A stretch of 64,000 bases of DNA, taken from NCBI GenBank assembly GCA_016787665.1, contig JAEUUC010000010.1, positions 62,001 to 126,000 of the forward strand, written 5' to 3'. A program made the translations under genes and the position numbers. The first letter of the stretch is position 1; each line of letters begins with the position of its first letter. The notes beneath the pieces are model-generated. The model did no database searches, had not been told where the DNA came from, and was given only the letters and a program-made list of their open reading frames with translations. The stretch is from Cyclobacteriaceae bacterium (GTDB taxonomy: Bacteria; Bacteroidota; Bacteroidia; Cytophagales; Cyclobacteriaceae). This document shows positions 41,455-51,295 of the stretch, piece after piece.

Positions 41455-42675
41455 TTGACTTTTACCGACTTCCAATTTGATCCCAAACTCCAGGAAGGCC
41501 TGGATGCCATGGGCTTTAGCAAACCAACGCCCATTCAGGAAAAGGCCATTCCGGTGATTATGGCTAACCGCGACCTGATCGGCTGCGCCCAGACGGGTAC
41601 CGGAAAAACAGCCGCCTATGTGTTGCCGGTAATCAACAAGATGATTCGCAACGATCACCGGCATCTGAACACCCTCATCATTGTGCCCACGCGCGAATTG
41701 GCCCAGCAGATCGATCAGCAAATCGAGGGTTTCGGCTATTTCACAGGCGTGAGTTCAATTCCCGTGTATGGCGGTGGCGATGGCGCCACGTGGGACCAGC
41801 AGAAACGGGCACTCGAACATGGGGCCGACATCATCATTGCCACGCCCGGACGTTTGATTGCCCTGCTGGCGGGCGACAGTGTGGACCTGAGCCGGCTCCA
41901 GCATCTCATTTTAGATGAAGCCGATCGCATGCTTGACATGGGCTTCTTTGAGGATATTCTCAAGATCATCGGTTATCTGCCGAAGCAACGGCAAACCCTG
42001 TTGTTTAGCGCCACCATGCCGCCAAAAATCCGGCAACTGGCTCAACGAATACTGCACGAACCGGAAGAGATTACCCTGGCGCTGGCCAAGCCTGCCGCAG
42101 GGGTGCTGCAACAGGCGTATGTGGTTTACGACCGGCAAAAGCCGGAACTGCTCAAACACGTGCTGAAGACCTACCCGTGGAATAGCGCCATTCTCTTTGC
42201 CTCGCGCAAGGAAACCGTGAAACAACTCGACCGGGCTTTTGCAAAGAGTAATTTCCCTGCGCGGGCATTTCACAGTGATTTGGAGCAGGCCGAGCGCGAA
42301 GAACTCATGCGGGCATTCAAGAACAAGCAAATCAAATTGCTCATTGGCACGGATGTGCTCTCGCGGGGCATTGATGTTGAAGGCATCAGTCTGGTGATCA
42401 ACTGGGACGTGCCGCCTGACCCCGAAGACTACGTACACCGCATTGGCCGCACCGCCCGCGCAGAAACAACGGGCACCGCCATCACATTCGTGAATGAAGA
42501 AGACCAACGCAAGTTCTCGTACATCGAAAAACTTATTGAACGGGAAGTACCCAAAGTTGCACTACCCGAAAGTCTGGGCGATGGCCCGGCCTATCAACCC
42601 GAGTTAAAAAGGAAGTCGGCCTTTAGAGGCGGTGGAAATGGAAGGCGGAAGTTTTCCGGCAAACGAAGCCGATAA
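41455..42675 (+). CDS. DEAD-box RNA helicase, RhlE type
   Basis: Start at TTG 41455, giving MTFTDFQFDPKLQEGLDAMG, the family start. 406 residues. Q motif FSKPTPIQEKAIP, motif I AQTGTGKT, motif II DEAD, motif III SAT, motif VI HRIGRTAR. The C-terminus is a basic Gly/Arg tail (AFRGGGNGRRKFSGKRSR) that should bind RNA. Such helicases remodel rRNA or mRNA, often in the cold. A noncanonical start codon next to a strong -7 box is the one odd feature. Confidence 0.92.
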   Translation: MTFTDFQFDPKLQEGLDAMGFSKPTPIQEKAIPVIMANRDLIGCAQTGTGKTAAYVLPVINKMIRNDHRHLNTLIIVPTRELAQQIDQQIEGFGYFTGVSSIPVYGGGDGATWDQQKRALEHGADIIIATPGRLIALLAGDSVDLSRLQHLILDEADRMLDMGFFEDILKIIGYLPKQRQTLLFSATMPPKIRQLAQRILHEPEEITLALAKPAAGVLQQAYVVYDRQKPELLKHVLKTYPWNSAILFASRKETVKQLDRAFAKSNFPARAFHSDLEQAEREELMRAFKNKQIKLLIGTDVLSRGIDVEGISLVINWDVPPDPEDYVHRIGRTARAETTGTAITFVNEEDQRKFSYIEKLIEREVPKVALPESLGDGPAYQPELKRKSAFRGGGNGRRKFSGKRSR

Positions 42676-42701
42676 TCCTTCCGCCCTTATACGCAAATGG
42701 C

Positions 42702-43799
42702 TCAGCGTGGTATGCGCACGCGGCCCACTTCGGTTATCCGGTTTTCGGCCGTGCGAATAGCGGCCTCCTGACTACTGATTTTCTCACGACTGGCCAGATT
42801 AAGAATGTTCAGGCAGGTCGTATAGATTTTTTCGGCTTGCTCGTAGGCCCGCTGCCGGTTGTAGTTGCCCACGTATTCGTTGTAAACGTTGATCAACCCT
42901 CCGGCATTAATGAGAAAGTCCGGTGCATACGTAATGCCGCGGTCGATGAGCATGTAGCCGTGCCGGGTTTCATCCTTTAACTGATTGTTTGCTGCTCCGG
43001 CCACCACAGCACACTTGAGTTGCGGAATGGTTTCATCGTTCAGCGTGGCACCCAATGCGCAGGGCGCATAGATATCCATATCCAGGCTGTAGATCTTTTC
43101 CATCGGCACGGGTATAGCTCCCGTTTTGGCCGCAACCGCATCTACCTTCTCGTCCGAGATATCGGTAATGAAAACCTTGGCGTTCTCCTTAATCAAATGA
43201 TCGACCAGGTGCATGCCCACCTGCCCAACACCCTGCACTCCCACGCGCTTACCGGCAAGGGAATCTGAACCAAAAACTTTTTTCGCGGTGGCTTTCATGC
43301 CGAGGTACGTGCCATACGCAGTTACAGGTGATGGATCTCCCCCGCCACCCATGGATTCGGGCAAGCCGGTGACATGCTTCGTCTCCATGGAAATGAACTC
43401 CATGTCAGCGGTTTTCATGTTTACATCTTCGGCCGTAATGTATTTGCCGCCCAGGCTGTTCACAAACTTGCCAAACCTGCGCATGAATGCTTCCGTCTTC
43501 AGTTTGGACGCGTCACCCATGATCACCGCTTTGCCACCGCCCAGATTGAGACCACTGATAGCCGCTTTGAACGTCATGCCACGCGAGAGGCGCAATACAT
43601 CGGTCAGCGCTTCCTCCTCGGTGGCGTAGTTCCACATGCGGGTTCCGCCCAGGGCCGGGCCCAGCGTGGTATTATGGATGGCAATCATGGCCCGCAGACC
43701 GGTATGCTCATCGTAACAAAATACTACCTGCTCGTGACCCATCTGCATCACTTTTCCCAAAACTCCCGTTTGCACACGTTCCAGTTCTTTGATCTCCAT
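42702..43799 (-). CDS. Glu/Leu/Phe/Val dehydrogenase, leucine dehydrogenase type
   Basis: 365 residues. HNTTLGPALGGTRMW, the catalytic Lys regions (RGMTFKAA, LNLGGGKAV), ITAEDVNM and the NAD-binding VGVQGVGQVGMHLVDHL fold are all present. Residue order and length match leucine dehydrogenases. The enzyme deaminates branched-chain amino acids oxidatively with NAD+. No branched-chain keto-acid gene is adjacent. It converges with the helicase gene. Confidence 0.93.
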   Translation of the reverse strand: MEIKELERVQTGVLGKVMQMGHEQVVFCYDEHTGLRAMIAIHNTTLGPALGGTRMWNYATEEEALTDVLRLSRGMTFKAAISGLNLGGGKAVIMGDASKLKTEAFMRRFGKFVNSLGGKYITAEDVNMKTADMEFISMETKHVTGLPESMGGGGDPSPVTAYGTYLGMKATAKKVFGSDSLAGKRVGVQGVGQVGMHLVDHLIKENAKVFITDISDEKVDAVAAKTGAIPVPMEKIYSLDMDIYAPCALGATLNDETIPQLKCAVVAGAANNQLKDETRHGYMLIDRGITYAPDFLINAGGLINVYNEYVGNYNRQRAYEQAEKIYTTCLNILNLASREKISSQEAAIRTAENRITEVGRVRIPR

Positions 43800-43966
43800 T
43801 TGGTGATTGTTTTAAGGTTGTATTCTCTACTTTTACAGCCTGCTTCCGCACCCGGCTTTGATGGGCACAAAATTACCAAAAAGGCCATTTTTAGTTTGTT
43901 AAATCGATTGCATTAATTTTTTAGAAGAATATTCCGCCCCACTAATTCAGCCCCCAATTATATTTC

Positions 43967-45763
43967 ATGAAGGAACTGGCCTACCTCAATAAATACTTGA
44001 AAAAATACAAGTGGCATCTCGTGCTGGGGCTCGTGTTCGTCATCATTTCAAACTTGTTTCAGATCTATCCTGCACAGATGGTGCGGCACTCGATCGATCT
44101 GGTGGTGGACAATGCCACGACCTATCAATCGCTTCAGGGCACCGCCTCGCAAAAGGAGTTCTTTGAAGTATTTGCCAACGGCATACTCGTATATGCCTTG
44201 TTGATCTTGCTCATGGCCTTGCTGCGCGGGGTGTTTCTGTATTTCGTGCGGCAAACCCTGATCGTGATGAGCCGCCTGATCGAATACGACCTGAAAAACG
44301 AAATCTTTGCACACTACCAGACGTTGCCGATGAGTTTCTACAGGCGTAATAACACGGGCGACCTCATGAACCGGATCAGCGAAGATGTCGGGCGTGTGCG
44401 CATGTACCTGGGGCCTTCCATTATGTACGGGCTGCAGTTGATAACGCTTTTTGTCATGCTCATTCCCCTGATGTTTACCATCAGCCCAACCTTAACGTGG
44501 TATGCCCTCATCCCCTTACCTGTTCTGTCGATCAGTATTTTTTATGTCAACAACATTATTGACCAGCGGGCTGAGGAAATTCAAAAAAGCCAAAGCCGGC
44601 TGAGCACCTTTGTACAGGAAGCCTTCTCGGGTATACGTGTATTGAAGTCTTTCACGCGCGAAAATGAATCGCTGGAAAAATTCACCCAGGAGAGTGACAT
44701 CTATAAGAAACAATCGCTGAAGTTAACGCGTGTGCAGGCGATGTTCTTCCCCATCATCATGGGGCTTATCGGCATCAGCACCATACTCACCATCTATGCC
44801 GGCAGCCGCGAAGTCATCAACGGCACACTCACGTTTGGAAACATTGCCGAATTTGTCATCTACGTGAACCTGCTTACCTGGCCGGTAACCTCGCTGGGTT
44901 GGACAAGCAGCCTGGTGAAGCGTGCCGAGGTATCGCAAAAAAGGATCAATGAGTTTTTGATGACCCGATCAGATCTCGTATCCGAAAAAAATGAAATTCA
45001 CGCGATCCAGGGCAAAATCGAGTTTGATCATGTGTCATTCACCTATCCCGACACCGGCATACAGGCCGTTCGCGATGTGAGTTTTGCGCTCGAGCCAGGC
45101 GAGTCGCTGGCCATTGTGGGGGCCACGGGATCCGGAAAATCAACCATTGGCAGTCTGGTGGCCCGGTTATACGATGTCACCACAGGCGAAGTTCGCATTG
45201 ACGGGCGATCGGTGAAAGACTACGATCTGGTGGCGCTGCGCAATCAAATGGGATATGTGCCACAGGATGTGTTTCTGTTTAGCGATACCCTTTACAACAA
45301 CATTGCCTTCGGCCTTGACCAGCCGGTGGAAGAAAAAATCATACAAGCCGCCAAGGATGCAGATGTTTACCAGAACATCATGGGATTTCCGCAGGGATTC
45401 GGAACGCGCGTGGGCGAACGCGGCATCACGCTCTCGGGCGGGCAAAAACAGCGGGTGTCCATTGCGCGGGCGATGGTGCGCGAGCCGCGTATTTTGGTTC
45501 TGGACGATGCCCTTTCAGCCGTAGATACCAAAACAGAAAATGCGATCTTGTCCAGTCTGCGCACCATCATGAAGGGTCGCACAACGATTATCATCACCCA
45601 CCGGGTGTCAGCCGCCCGCATGGCGGATAAGATTCTGGTGCTCGAGGATGGGCGCGTAGCGGAAGCCGGCAATCACGAATCGCTGCTGGCCGCTAACGGC
45701 CTTTATACCGATTTGTATGAGCGGCAGATGAAAGGTGAGCCGCAGGAAGAATCCTCGGAATAA
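43967..45763 (+). CDS. ABC exporter half-transporter with degenerate Walker B
   Basis: 598 residues: six membrane helices (20-310) and an ATPase domain (350-590). Walker A GATGSGKST (Lys391), signature LSGGQ at 489-493, Walker B ending LDDALS: Asp514 replaces the catalytic Glu. An Asp at this place with an intact LSGGQ is the pattern of the degenerate-site subunit of heterodimeric exporters such as TM287/288. The complementary subunit is encoded on the other strand at 46548. The gene ends abutting the barrel gene. Confidence 0.92.
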   Translation: MKELAYLNKYLKKYKWHLVLGLVFVIISNLFQIYPAQMVRHSIDLVVDNATTYQSLQGTASQKEFFEVFANGILVYALLILLMALLRGVFLYFVRQTLIVMSRLIEYDLKNEIFAHYQTLPMSFYRRNNTGDLMNRISEDVGRVRMYLGPSIMYGLQLITLFVMLIPLMFTISPTLTWYALIPLPVLSISIFYVNNIIDQRAEEIQKSQSRLSTFVQEAFSGIRVLKSFTRENESLEKFTQESDIYKKQSLKLTRVQAMFFPIIMGLIGISTILTIYAGSREVINGTLTFGNIAEFVIYVNLLTWPVTSLGWTSSLVKRAEVSQKRINEFLMTRSDLVSEKNEIHAIQGKIEFDHVSFTYPDTGIQAVRDVSFALEPGESLAIVGATGSGKSTIGSLVARLYDVTTGEVRIDGRSVKDYDLVALRNQMGYVPQDVFLFSDTLYNNIAFGLDQPVEEKIIQAAKDADVYQNIMGFPQGFGTRVGERGITLSGGQKQRVSIARAMVREPRILVLDDALSAVDTKTENAILSSLRTIMKGRTTIIITHRVSAARMADKILVLEDGRVAEAGNHESLLAANGLYTDLYERQMKGEPQEESSE

Positions 45764-46483
45764 TCAAAACACGTAGCGAAGCCCGATCCCGCCCTGGAAG
45801 CGACTGTACCCCGGGTCAACGAGCACATCGGTGAACCAGGCAATTTCAATAAAGGCGGAGGCTGGAATCGAGAAATAGGAATATTCAAAACCCAACACGC
45901 CCACCGGGCCATAGGTAAAACGTTTTTCGATGAGTGTCCCCGAACGTGTTTCGGAAAAAGGATTATTGGGGTCTTGGGTGTAGAGATAATCGTATTTCAA
46001 CGTGGTGCTCCGCCATTGCCAACCCGCGCCAACATAAACTTGAAGGCCTTTGGAAATCGCTTCGGCATCCCACTGACGCAAGAACTTCGCTTCCAGCAGC
46101 CAATCTTGCGTTGCTCTGTGCGTCAGGTAGTCAATGGTTTCATCGCCAACCAAAGAAAAATTCTGGTCGATGTATTCGGGAAAAATCTCACGATAATACT
46201 TATTGTACAGCCCGCTGGCGGCTTTGCCGCCATCTAGGGCAAACGCCCACTTCGGGTTTGCATAGAACTTATACGTTACCGCAAAGGGATCGCCCAACTT
46301 GAATCCAATACCCTGATACGGATATTGACTGTCGTGAAAAATCGGGCAAACAACCCGGGCTTTGTTGCGCGTCATCTTTGGAACGCGATAGCCGGTACTG
46401 ACCGGGCTCTTGGTTTGAGCCACCAAATCAGGTGCCATAAGGATGAAAATGACACTGAAAACGGCCAGTTTCGAAATGCGCAT
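45764..46483 (-). CDS. Outer-membrane beta-barrel protein
   Basis: Start at ATG 46483 (MRISKLAVFSVIFILMAPDL); the frame upstream is antisense noise. 239 residues with a signal peptide ending at VAQ. Strands such as WLLEAKFLRQWD, GLQVYVGAGWQW, GVLGFEYSYF and a final GGIGLRYVF with a terminal Phe indicate an outer-membrane barrel of porin-like or PorT-like kind. Its stop directly abuts the first ABC exporter gene, with which it converges. The exporter partner gene lies upstream on the same strand. Confidence 0.7.
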   Translation of the reverse strand: MRISKLAVFSVIFILMAPDLVAQTKSPVSTGYRVPKMTRNKARVVCPIFHDSQYPYQGIGFKLGDPFAVTYKFYANPKWAFALDGGKAASGLYNKYYREIFPEYIDQNFSLVGDETIDYLTHRATQDWLLEAKFLRQWDAEAISKGLQVYVGAGWQWRSTTLKYDYLYTQDPNNPFSETRSGTLIEKRFTYGPVGVLGFEYSYFSIPASAFIEIAWFTDVLVDPGYSRFQGGIGLRYVF

Positions 46484-46547
46484 TAGAGCAAATATAGGCT
46501 TTTTTAGAGGTCGCAAGGGATAGCCTGCCGAATTCAGCTGGCGAACG

Positions 46548-48320
46548 TCACGCCAGCTCTTTGAACTGCATGCGGTGCAACTGCGCATAGGGGCCGTTGG
46601 CCTCCAATAACTCCTCATGGCGACCACGTTCGCGAATCTCGCCTTTTTCCATCACAATAATCTTGTCCGCCTTCTGGATGGTTGACAGGCGATGGGCAAT
46701 CACAATGGATGTACGGTGGCTCATCATTTTGTCAATGGCCTCCTGAATCATCGATTCCGTTTCGCTATCAACCGATGAGGTGGCTTCATCCAACACCAGA
46801 ATCTTCGGATCGTACACCATCGCGCGGATGAATGAAATCAATTGCCGCTGCCCCACAGACAATGTGGCTCCGCGTTCCATCACGTTGTAATCGAGCCCGC
46901 CCGGCAAACGCTCAATAAACTTGCGCGCGCCCACCAGGTCAGCCGCGTGCCAGATCATTTCATCGGAAACATCAGGGCTGCCTAACGTAATGTTGTGGCG
47001 AATGGAGTCCGAAAACAAAAACACGTCTTGCAGCACCACACCAATGTGCCTGCGTAAACTGGCCAATGCATAGTCGCGCACATCAACGCCATCAACCCGA
47101 ATGCTGCCGCGGTTGATGTCATAAAACCGGTTTAACAAGTTAATGATAGACGACTTGCCGGCCCCCGTGGCTCCCACCAACGCAATTTTTTCGCCTGGAC
47201 GTATGTCCAGGTTTACATCGCGCAGCACATCATTCCCTTCATTGTAGGCAAACCAGACATGCTCAAATTTCACTTCGCCCTGAATTGAAGCCGGTGCATG
47301 GGTGCCACTCTTGACCGCATACTCTTCATCGTCAAGCAGGTTGATGATGCGGGAGGTGCTGACAATACCCATCTGCAACGTGTTGTAGCGATCTGCAATC
47401 ATGCGAATGGGGCGGAAGAACATCTGGATGTACATAATAAAGGCGGTAAGCGAGCCGATCGTAATACCGGTCTCCTCAGCATTGATGACCCCGCGCGCTC
47501 CGTACCACATCAGCAAACCGATACCCATGGCGGCAATAATCTCGGCCACGGGGAAATACACTGAATAGTACAGAACCGACCGAAGATGGGCATCGCGGTG
47601 TTCCTTATTGATTTCCTGAAAGCGGGTGTACTCCCGTTTCTCCGACCCGAAGAGCTGAACCACGCTCATGCCCGTGATATGTTCCTGCACAAATGCGTTC
47701 AGGTTCGATACCGCGTTTCGTACGTCATTAAACGCCACCTTGATCTTTTCCTTGAAGATGTAGGTAGCCAGCAGCATGAAGGGAATCGTGGAAAGGCTTA
47801 CCAGCGACAGTCGCCAATCGGTATAGAACATAAAGGCGAGAATCACCACAATCTGCAGTAAATCTCCTGCCATAGCCGCCAATCCCTCGCTGAAGACATC
47901 GGCCAGCGTTTCTACATCCGAAACGGTGCGCGTCACCAGTCGGCCAATCGGTGTCTTGTCGAAAAATTTCAGCTTGAGATTTATGATGTGCTCATAGAGC
48001 TTGATGCGTATGTCGCGAATGACGTACTGCCCGATGCGACCCGATATATAGGTGTGCACATACTGTGCTGCCGCCTGTGCCACTAACAAAACAAAAAGCC
48101 AGATGATAATGGTGACCATACCGGAGTAATCACCTACTGCCACATGATGGTCGAGGGTGTACTGCACCAGGTACGGACGCACGGGTGTGAGAAATCCGAT
48201 GACCAGGGTAAGCCCAATCAGCAGGTAGAACCGACCCTTATAGGGCTTTACGAACTGCATCAGGCGCCTGAGCACCGACCAGTCGATGATATTACCGCTA
48301 CTGACTTTCTCTTTATCCAC
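46548..48320 (-). CDS. ABC exporter half-transporter with canonical Walker B
   Basis: 590 residues, start GTG 48320 directly after the truA stop. Six membrane helices and an ATPase domain: Walker A GATGAGKSS at 383-391, signature LSVGQ at 487-491 (altered from LSGGQ), Walker B LDEATS with Glu512. This is the mirror image of the subunit at 43967. Together they fit a heterodimer with one functional and one degenerate ATP site. Substrates are unknown; lipids or drugs are typical. Confidence 0.92.
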   Translation of the reverse strand: MDKEKVSSGNIIDWSVLRRLMQFVKPYKGRFYLLIGLTLVIGFLTPVRPYLVQYTLDHHVAVGDYSGMVTIIIWLFVLLVAQAAAQYVHTYISGRIGQYVIRDIRIKLYEHIINLKLKFFDKTPIGRLVTRTVSDVETLADVFSEGLAAMAGDLLQIVVILAFMFYTDWRLSLVSLSTIPFMLLATYIFKEKIKVAFNDVRNAVSNLNAFVQEHITGMSVVQLFGSEKREYTRFQEINKEHRDAHLRSVLYYSVYFPVAEIIAAMGIGLLMWYGARGVINAEETGITIGSLTAFIMYIQMFFRPIRMIADRYNTLQMGIVSTSRIINLLDDEEYAVKSGTHAPASIQGEVKFEHVWFAYNEGNDVLRDVNLDIRPGEKIALVGATGAGKSSIINLLNRFYDINRGSIRVDGVDVRDYALASLRRHIGVVLQDVFLFSDSIRHNITLGSPDVSDEMIWHAADLVGARKFIERLPGGLDYNVMERGATLSVGQRQLISFIRAMVYDPKILVLDEATSSVDSETESMIQEAIDKMMSHRTSIVIAHRLSTIQKADKIIVMEKGEIRERGRHEELLEANGPYAQLHRMQFKELA

Positions 48321-49067
48321 CTACTTCAGGAATATCTCTTTTGGGTATTTGACGCTTACGAGGTAAAGGCCTTCGGCCGGAACATTCATACCGGCAAGTT
48401 TGCGATCGCGCCCGTCAATAATTTGCTTGAATTGATTCAACGTTATTTTTCCCGATCCCACGTCCAGCAATGTTCCCACGACAGCCCTCACCATGCCGCG
48501 TAAAAATCGGTTTGCGGTTATGGTAAAAACCCAAAGATCGCCTTTTTGATTCCAGCGTGCTGACTTCAGGTCGCAAATAAAGTGATTTACATCCGTTTTT
48601 ACCTTGCTAAAGCTTTCAAAGTCGTGCTTGCCCAACAGCAACTCAGCGGCCTGATTCATGATTTGAAAATCGAGGGGTTTAAAACAGTAAAAAGCCCGGC
48701 CCACCAGCAATGGATTTTTGCGTGTGGTCAGATGGTACTCGTAGGTGCGTTCGCGGGCATCGTACCGCGCGTGGGCATCGGGTTTTACCTGCCGTATTCC
48801 GCCAATGGCGATATCAGCCGGCAGAAAGGAGTTAATTTGCTGAATCAATTTTTCGGGCTGAAATTCCTTTTCCAGGTCAACATGAAAAAATTGCTGGGCG
48901 CAATGCACGCCTGTGTCGGTACGACCACTGCCGGTAATGGCTACCTTTTCGCGGAATATCTTGCTCAACCCCTCCTCTACCAGTTGTTGCACACCCACTG
49001 CGTTGCGCTGGTTTTGCCAACCGTGGTACCGCGTGCCGTTGTAGCTGATTTCGAAGAAGAAGCGCAT
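48321..49067 (-). CDS. truA: tRNA pseudouridine synthase A
   Basis: 248 residues. The catalytic motif GSGRTDTGVHC has Asp51. FEISYNGTRYHGWQNQ and FLRGMVRAVVGTLLDVG are family segments. The enzyme makes pseudouridine at positions 38-40 in tRNA anticodon arms. Its stop abuts the GTG start of the ABC exporter, so translation is likely coupled. The 49.1 kb four-helix gene lies just upstream, in the same direction. Confidence 0.97.
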   Translation of the reverse strand: MRFFFEISYNGTRYHGWQNQRNAVGVQQLVEEGLSKIFREKVAITGSGRTDTGVHCAQQFFHVDLEKEFQPEKLIQQINSFLPADIAIGGIRQVKPDAHARYDARERTYEYHLTTRKNPLLVGRAFYCFKPLDFQIMNQAAELLLGKHDFESFSKVKTDVNHFICDLKSARWNQKGDLWVFTITANRFLRGMVRAVVGTLLDVGSGKITLNQFKQIIDGRDRKLAGMNVPAEGLYLVSVKYPKEIFLK

Positions 49068-49123
49068 TTGAGAAGTTGGGAATTTGAGAATTTGAGAAGC
49101 TGAGGGGTCTGGTGAATCGCAAA

Positions 49124-49486
49124 TCAGATGTTGGATATCTTAATGGCCCTTGTGTAGGAGTTAAGCAACTTACTCACCTCCTCCAGAAGGGAACCCAAGG
49201 CGTCATCTGTCGTATACTTGAGATCCCTGGAAAGAATGATGTAATATCGGCATTCCTCTACCGATCCCTGCGATATGTTCAAAAAACGGATCTTTTCTGG
49301 CTTTGTCCGTTTCACATAGCCTTCGGCAATGTTTGCCGCAATGGAAATGGCTGCACGTCTGAACTGAGAAGTTAATCCATAAAGTTCATCTTTCGGGAAC
49401 CCAGCCGTATTACGGTAAACCAACAAAACGAATTGATGTGCCCGTTGCCAAACGATTAACTCCTCAAATTTCTGAGTAGCTGCCAT
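49124..49486 (-). CDS. Four-helix bundle protein (S23/IVP family)
   Basis: 120 residues. FEELIVWQRAHQFVLLVYR, then GLTSQFRRAAISIAANIAEG and FLNISQGSVEECRYYIILS are the conserved helices of S23 ribosomal-associated four-helix proteins. These are encoded by intervening sequences in some 23S rRNA genes and also stand alone in many Bacteroidota genomes. No rRNA is nearby, so this is a stand-alone copy. Function unclear. Confidence 0.92.
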   Translation of the reverse strand: MAATQKFEELIVWQRAHQFVLLVYRNTAGFPKDELYGLTSQFRRAAISIAANIAEGYVKRTKPEKIRFLNISQGSVEECRYYIILSRDLKYTTDDALGSLLEEVSKLLNSYTRAIKISNI

Positions 49487-49538
49487 ACGACTTACTTCAC
49501 ATTACCTCAATTTATCGAAATCTCAATTCCCCAACTTC

Positions 49539-50738
49539 TCAAATTCTCAAATTCTCATAAACCACTGCCGCTCCCTGCCCCACCCCAATACACATCGTAG
49601 CCACGCCATAGCGCACGTTTTGTTTCTGCATTTCGTGCAACAGGGTGGCTGAAATTCTCACCCCGCTGCAACCGAGTGGGTGGCCGAGCGCAATGGCCCC
49701 TCCGTTGACATTTACCTTTTCAGGATCTAACCCCAGATCACGTATACAGGCCAGGGCCTGCGAAGCGAACGCCTCATTCAATTCCACGAGCCCAATATCC
49801 GCTACGCGAAGGTTCGCGCGGGCAAGCGCCTTCTTCACGGCCGGCACCGGACCCACACCCATATAGGCCGGATCAACACCGGCCACCGCCATGCTCACCA
49901 CGCGTGCCATGGGCTGTTTCTTCAATTTACCCGCCATGCTCTCGCTCACCAACAGGGCGGCAGCCGCACCATCATTAAGGCCAGAGGAATTGCCAGCCGT
50001 TACGCTGCCACCTTCGCGGAATGCCGGCTTGAGCGCAGCCAGTTTTTCCAAAGATGTTTCACGGGGGTATTCATCTTTCTCAAAAGCCAACACGTCTTTG
50101 CCTTTTTTCACCGGCACAGAAATGAGTTCATCGGCAAACCGATTGGCGGCATGGGCTTGGGCATACCGCTGCTGCGATTGCAGGGCGAAAGCATCCTGGC
50201 TTTCACGCGTGATTTTCCATTTGTCGGCCACATTCTCGGCTGTTTCACCCATGGAAAAAGGATGATACATTTTCGCCAACGCGGGATTAGTAAAGCGCCA
50301 CCCCAGTGTGGTGTCATACATTTCCGTTTTTCGCGCAAAGGGTTCTTCCGCCTTCGCCATCACAAACGGTGCCCGGCTCATGCTCTCTACACCACCGGCC
50401 AGGTACACATCACCCACACCGGTCATAATACCGCGCGAAGCATCCATTATCGCCTGTAGCCCTGACGCACACAACCGGTTGACGGTGACACCCCCGATGG
50501 ACGTGGGTAACCCCGCCAGGAGCAAGGCCATGCGCGCCACATTGCGATTGTCTTCACCGCTTTGATTGGCCGCCCCGGCCACCACGTCTTCAATCCACTC
50601 CGGAGCGATTTCCGGGTTGCGTTTGATCAGTTCGCGCAGCGCGTGCGCCAGCAGGTCGTCTGGCCGAACGGAGGCCAGCGAACCCCCATAACGGCCGATG
50701 GGCGTTCGCAAAATGTCGAGAACCAAGGCAGAACTCAT
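49539..50738 (-). CDS. Thiolase, acetyl-CoA acetyltransferase type
   Basis: Start at ATG 50738 (MSSALVLDILRTPIGRYGGS); earlier frames are noise. 399 residues. The thiolase Cys region VNRLCASGLQAI, the NVNGGAIALGHPLGCSG block with His, and TMCIGVGQGAAVVYE at the end with the second Cys are complete. It resembles 3-oxoadipyl-CoA or acetoacetyl-CoA thiolases. No paa or fad cluster adjoins it, so the precise acyl substrate is open. Confidence 0.92.
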   Translation of the reverse strand: MSSALVLDILRTPIGRYGGSLASVRPDDLLAHALRELIKRNPEIAPEWIEDVVAGAANQSGEDNRNVARMALLLAGLPTSIGGVTVNRLCASGLQAIMDASRGIMTGVGDVYLAGGVESMSRAPFVMAKAEEPFARKTEMYDTTLGWRFTNPALAKMYHPFSMGETAENVADKWKITRESQDAFALQSQQRYAQAHAANRFADELISVPVKKGKDVLAFEKDEYPRETSLEKLAALKPAFREGGSVTAGNSSGLNDGAAAALLVSESMAGKLKKQPMARVVSMAVAGVDPAYMGVGPVPAVKKALARANLRVADIGLVELNEAFASQALACIRDLGLDPEKVNVNGGAIALGHPLGCSGVRISATLLHEMQKQNVRYGVATMCIGVGQGAAVVYENLRI

Positions 50739-50761
50739 GGGCACAAACGGTGTTGTTTCGT

Positions 50762-50769
50762 TAGTTTTG
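50762..50769 (+). promoter_or_regulatory. -7 box before the DUF4293 gene
   Basis: TAGTTTTG matches TAnnTTTG and ends 18 bases before ATG 50788. It also lies in the short divergent gap to the thiolase gene. Confidence 0.45.
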
Positions 50770-50787
50770 CAGCAAAAGTAACCCATT

Positions 50788-51249
50788 ATGTGGCAACGTG
50801 TACAGACCGTTTTTCTGGTGCTTTGTGTGGCCTGCCTGTTGGTCAGTTTTTTCCTCCCCATCTGGGTGAGTGAAGACCCGACCGGGGTTTCGCGGCAACT
50901 TTACCCCTTACACTACACGGTGATTCAGGACGGCACACGCACGACTACATATTTTCCGTACGCCATCACCGCTATGTTAATGGCCGCTGCCGCAACAGTG
51001 GCCATCCTGGAGATCAGACGTTTTGATAACCGCATGACACAGATCAAACTCGGCACGCTCAACTCGCTGTTGTTGGCGGGCATCATGATTTGTATGGTGG
51101 TATTCTTCAATCAACTGGTGAATCAGTTTGGCGGAAAAAATGGCATCAGCTTGTGGGTGATTTTTGGAGCAGTGGCCTTCAACTGGTTGGCCATTCGTTT
51201 CATTCGCAGAGATGAGCGTGTGGTACGCGACTCCGATCGTATCCGGTAA
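50788..51249 (+). CDS. DUF4293-family four-helix membrane protein
   Basis: 153 residues starting MWQRVQTVFLVLCVACLL. Four membrane segments lie at about 6-27, 57-75, 90-110 and 120-140. The MWQRVQTVFL start and FLP...W in the first loop, and RFIRRDERVVRD at the end are DUF4293 marks, a Bacteroidota family of unknown role. It is divergent from the thiolase gene and precedes tpx after 46 bases. Confidence 0.85.
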   Translation: MWQRVQTVFLVLCVACLLVSFFLPIWVSEDPTGVSRQLYPLHYTVIQDGTRTTTYFPYAITAMLMAAAATVAILEIRRFDNRMTQIKLGTLNSLLLAGIMICMVVFFNQLVNQFGGKNGISLWVIFGAVAFNWLAIRFIRRDERVVRDSDRIR

Positions 51250-51295
51250 AACTATTCCGGATAACTATTGTTCTTAAATCAAAACGAGAAATATA

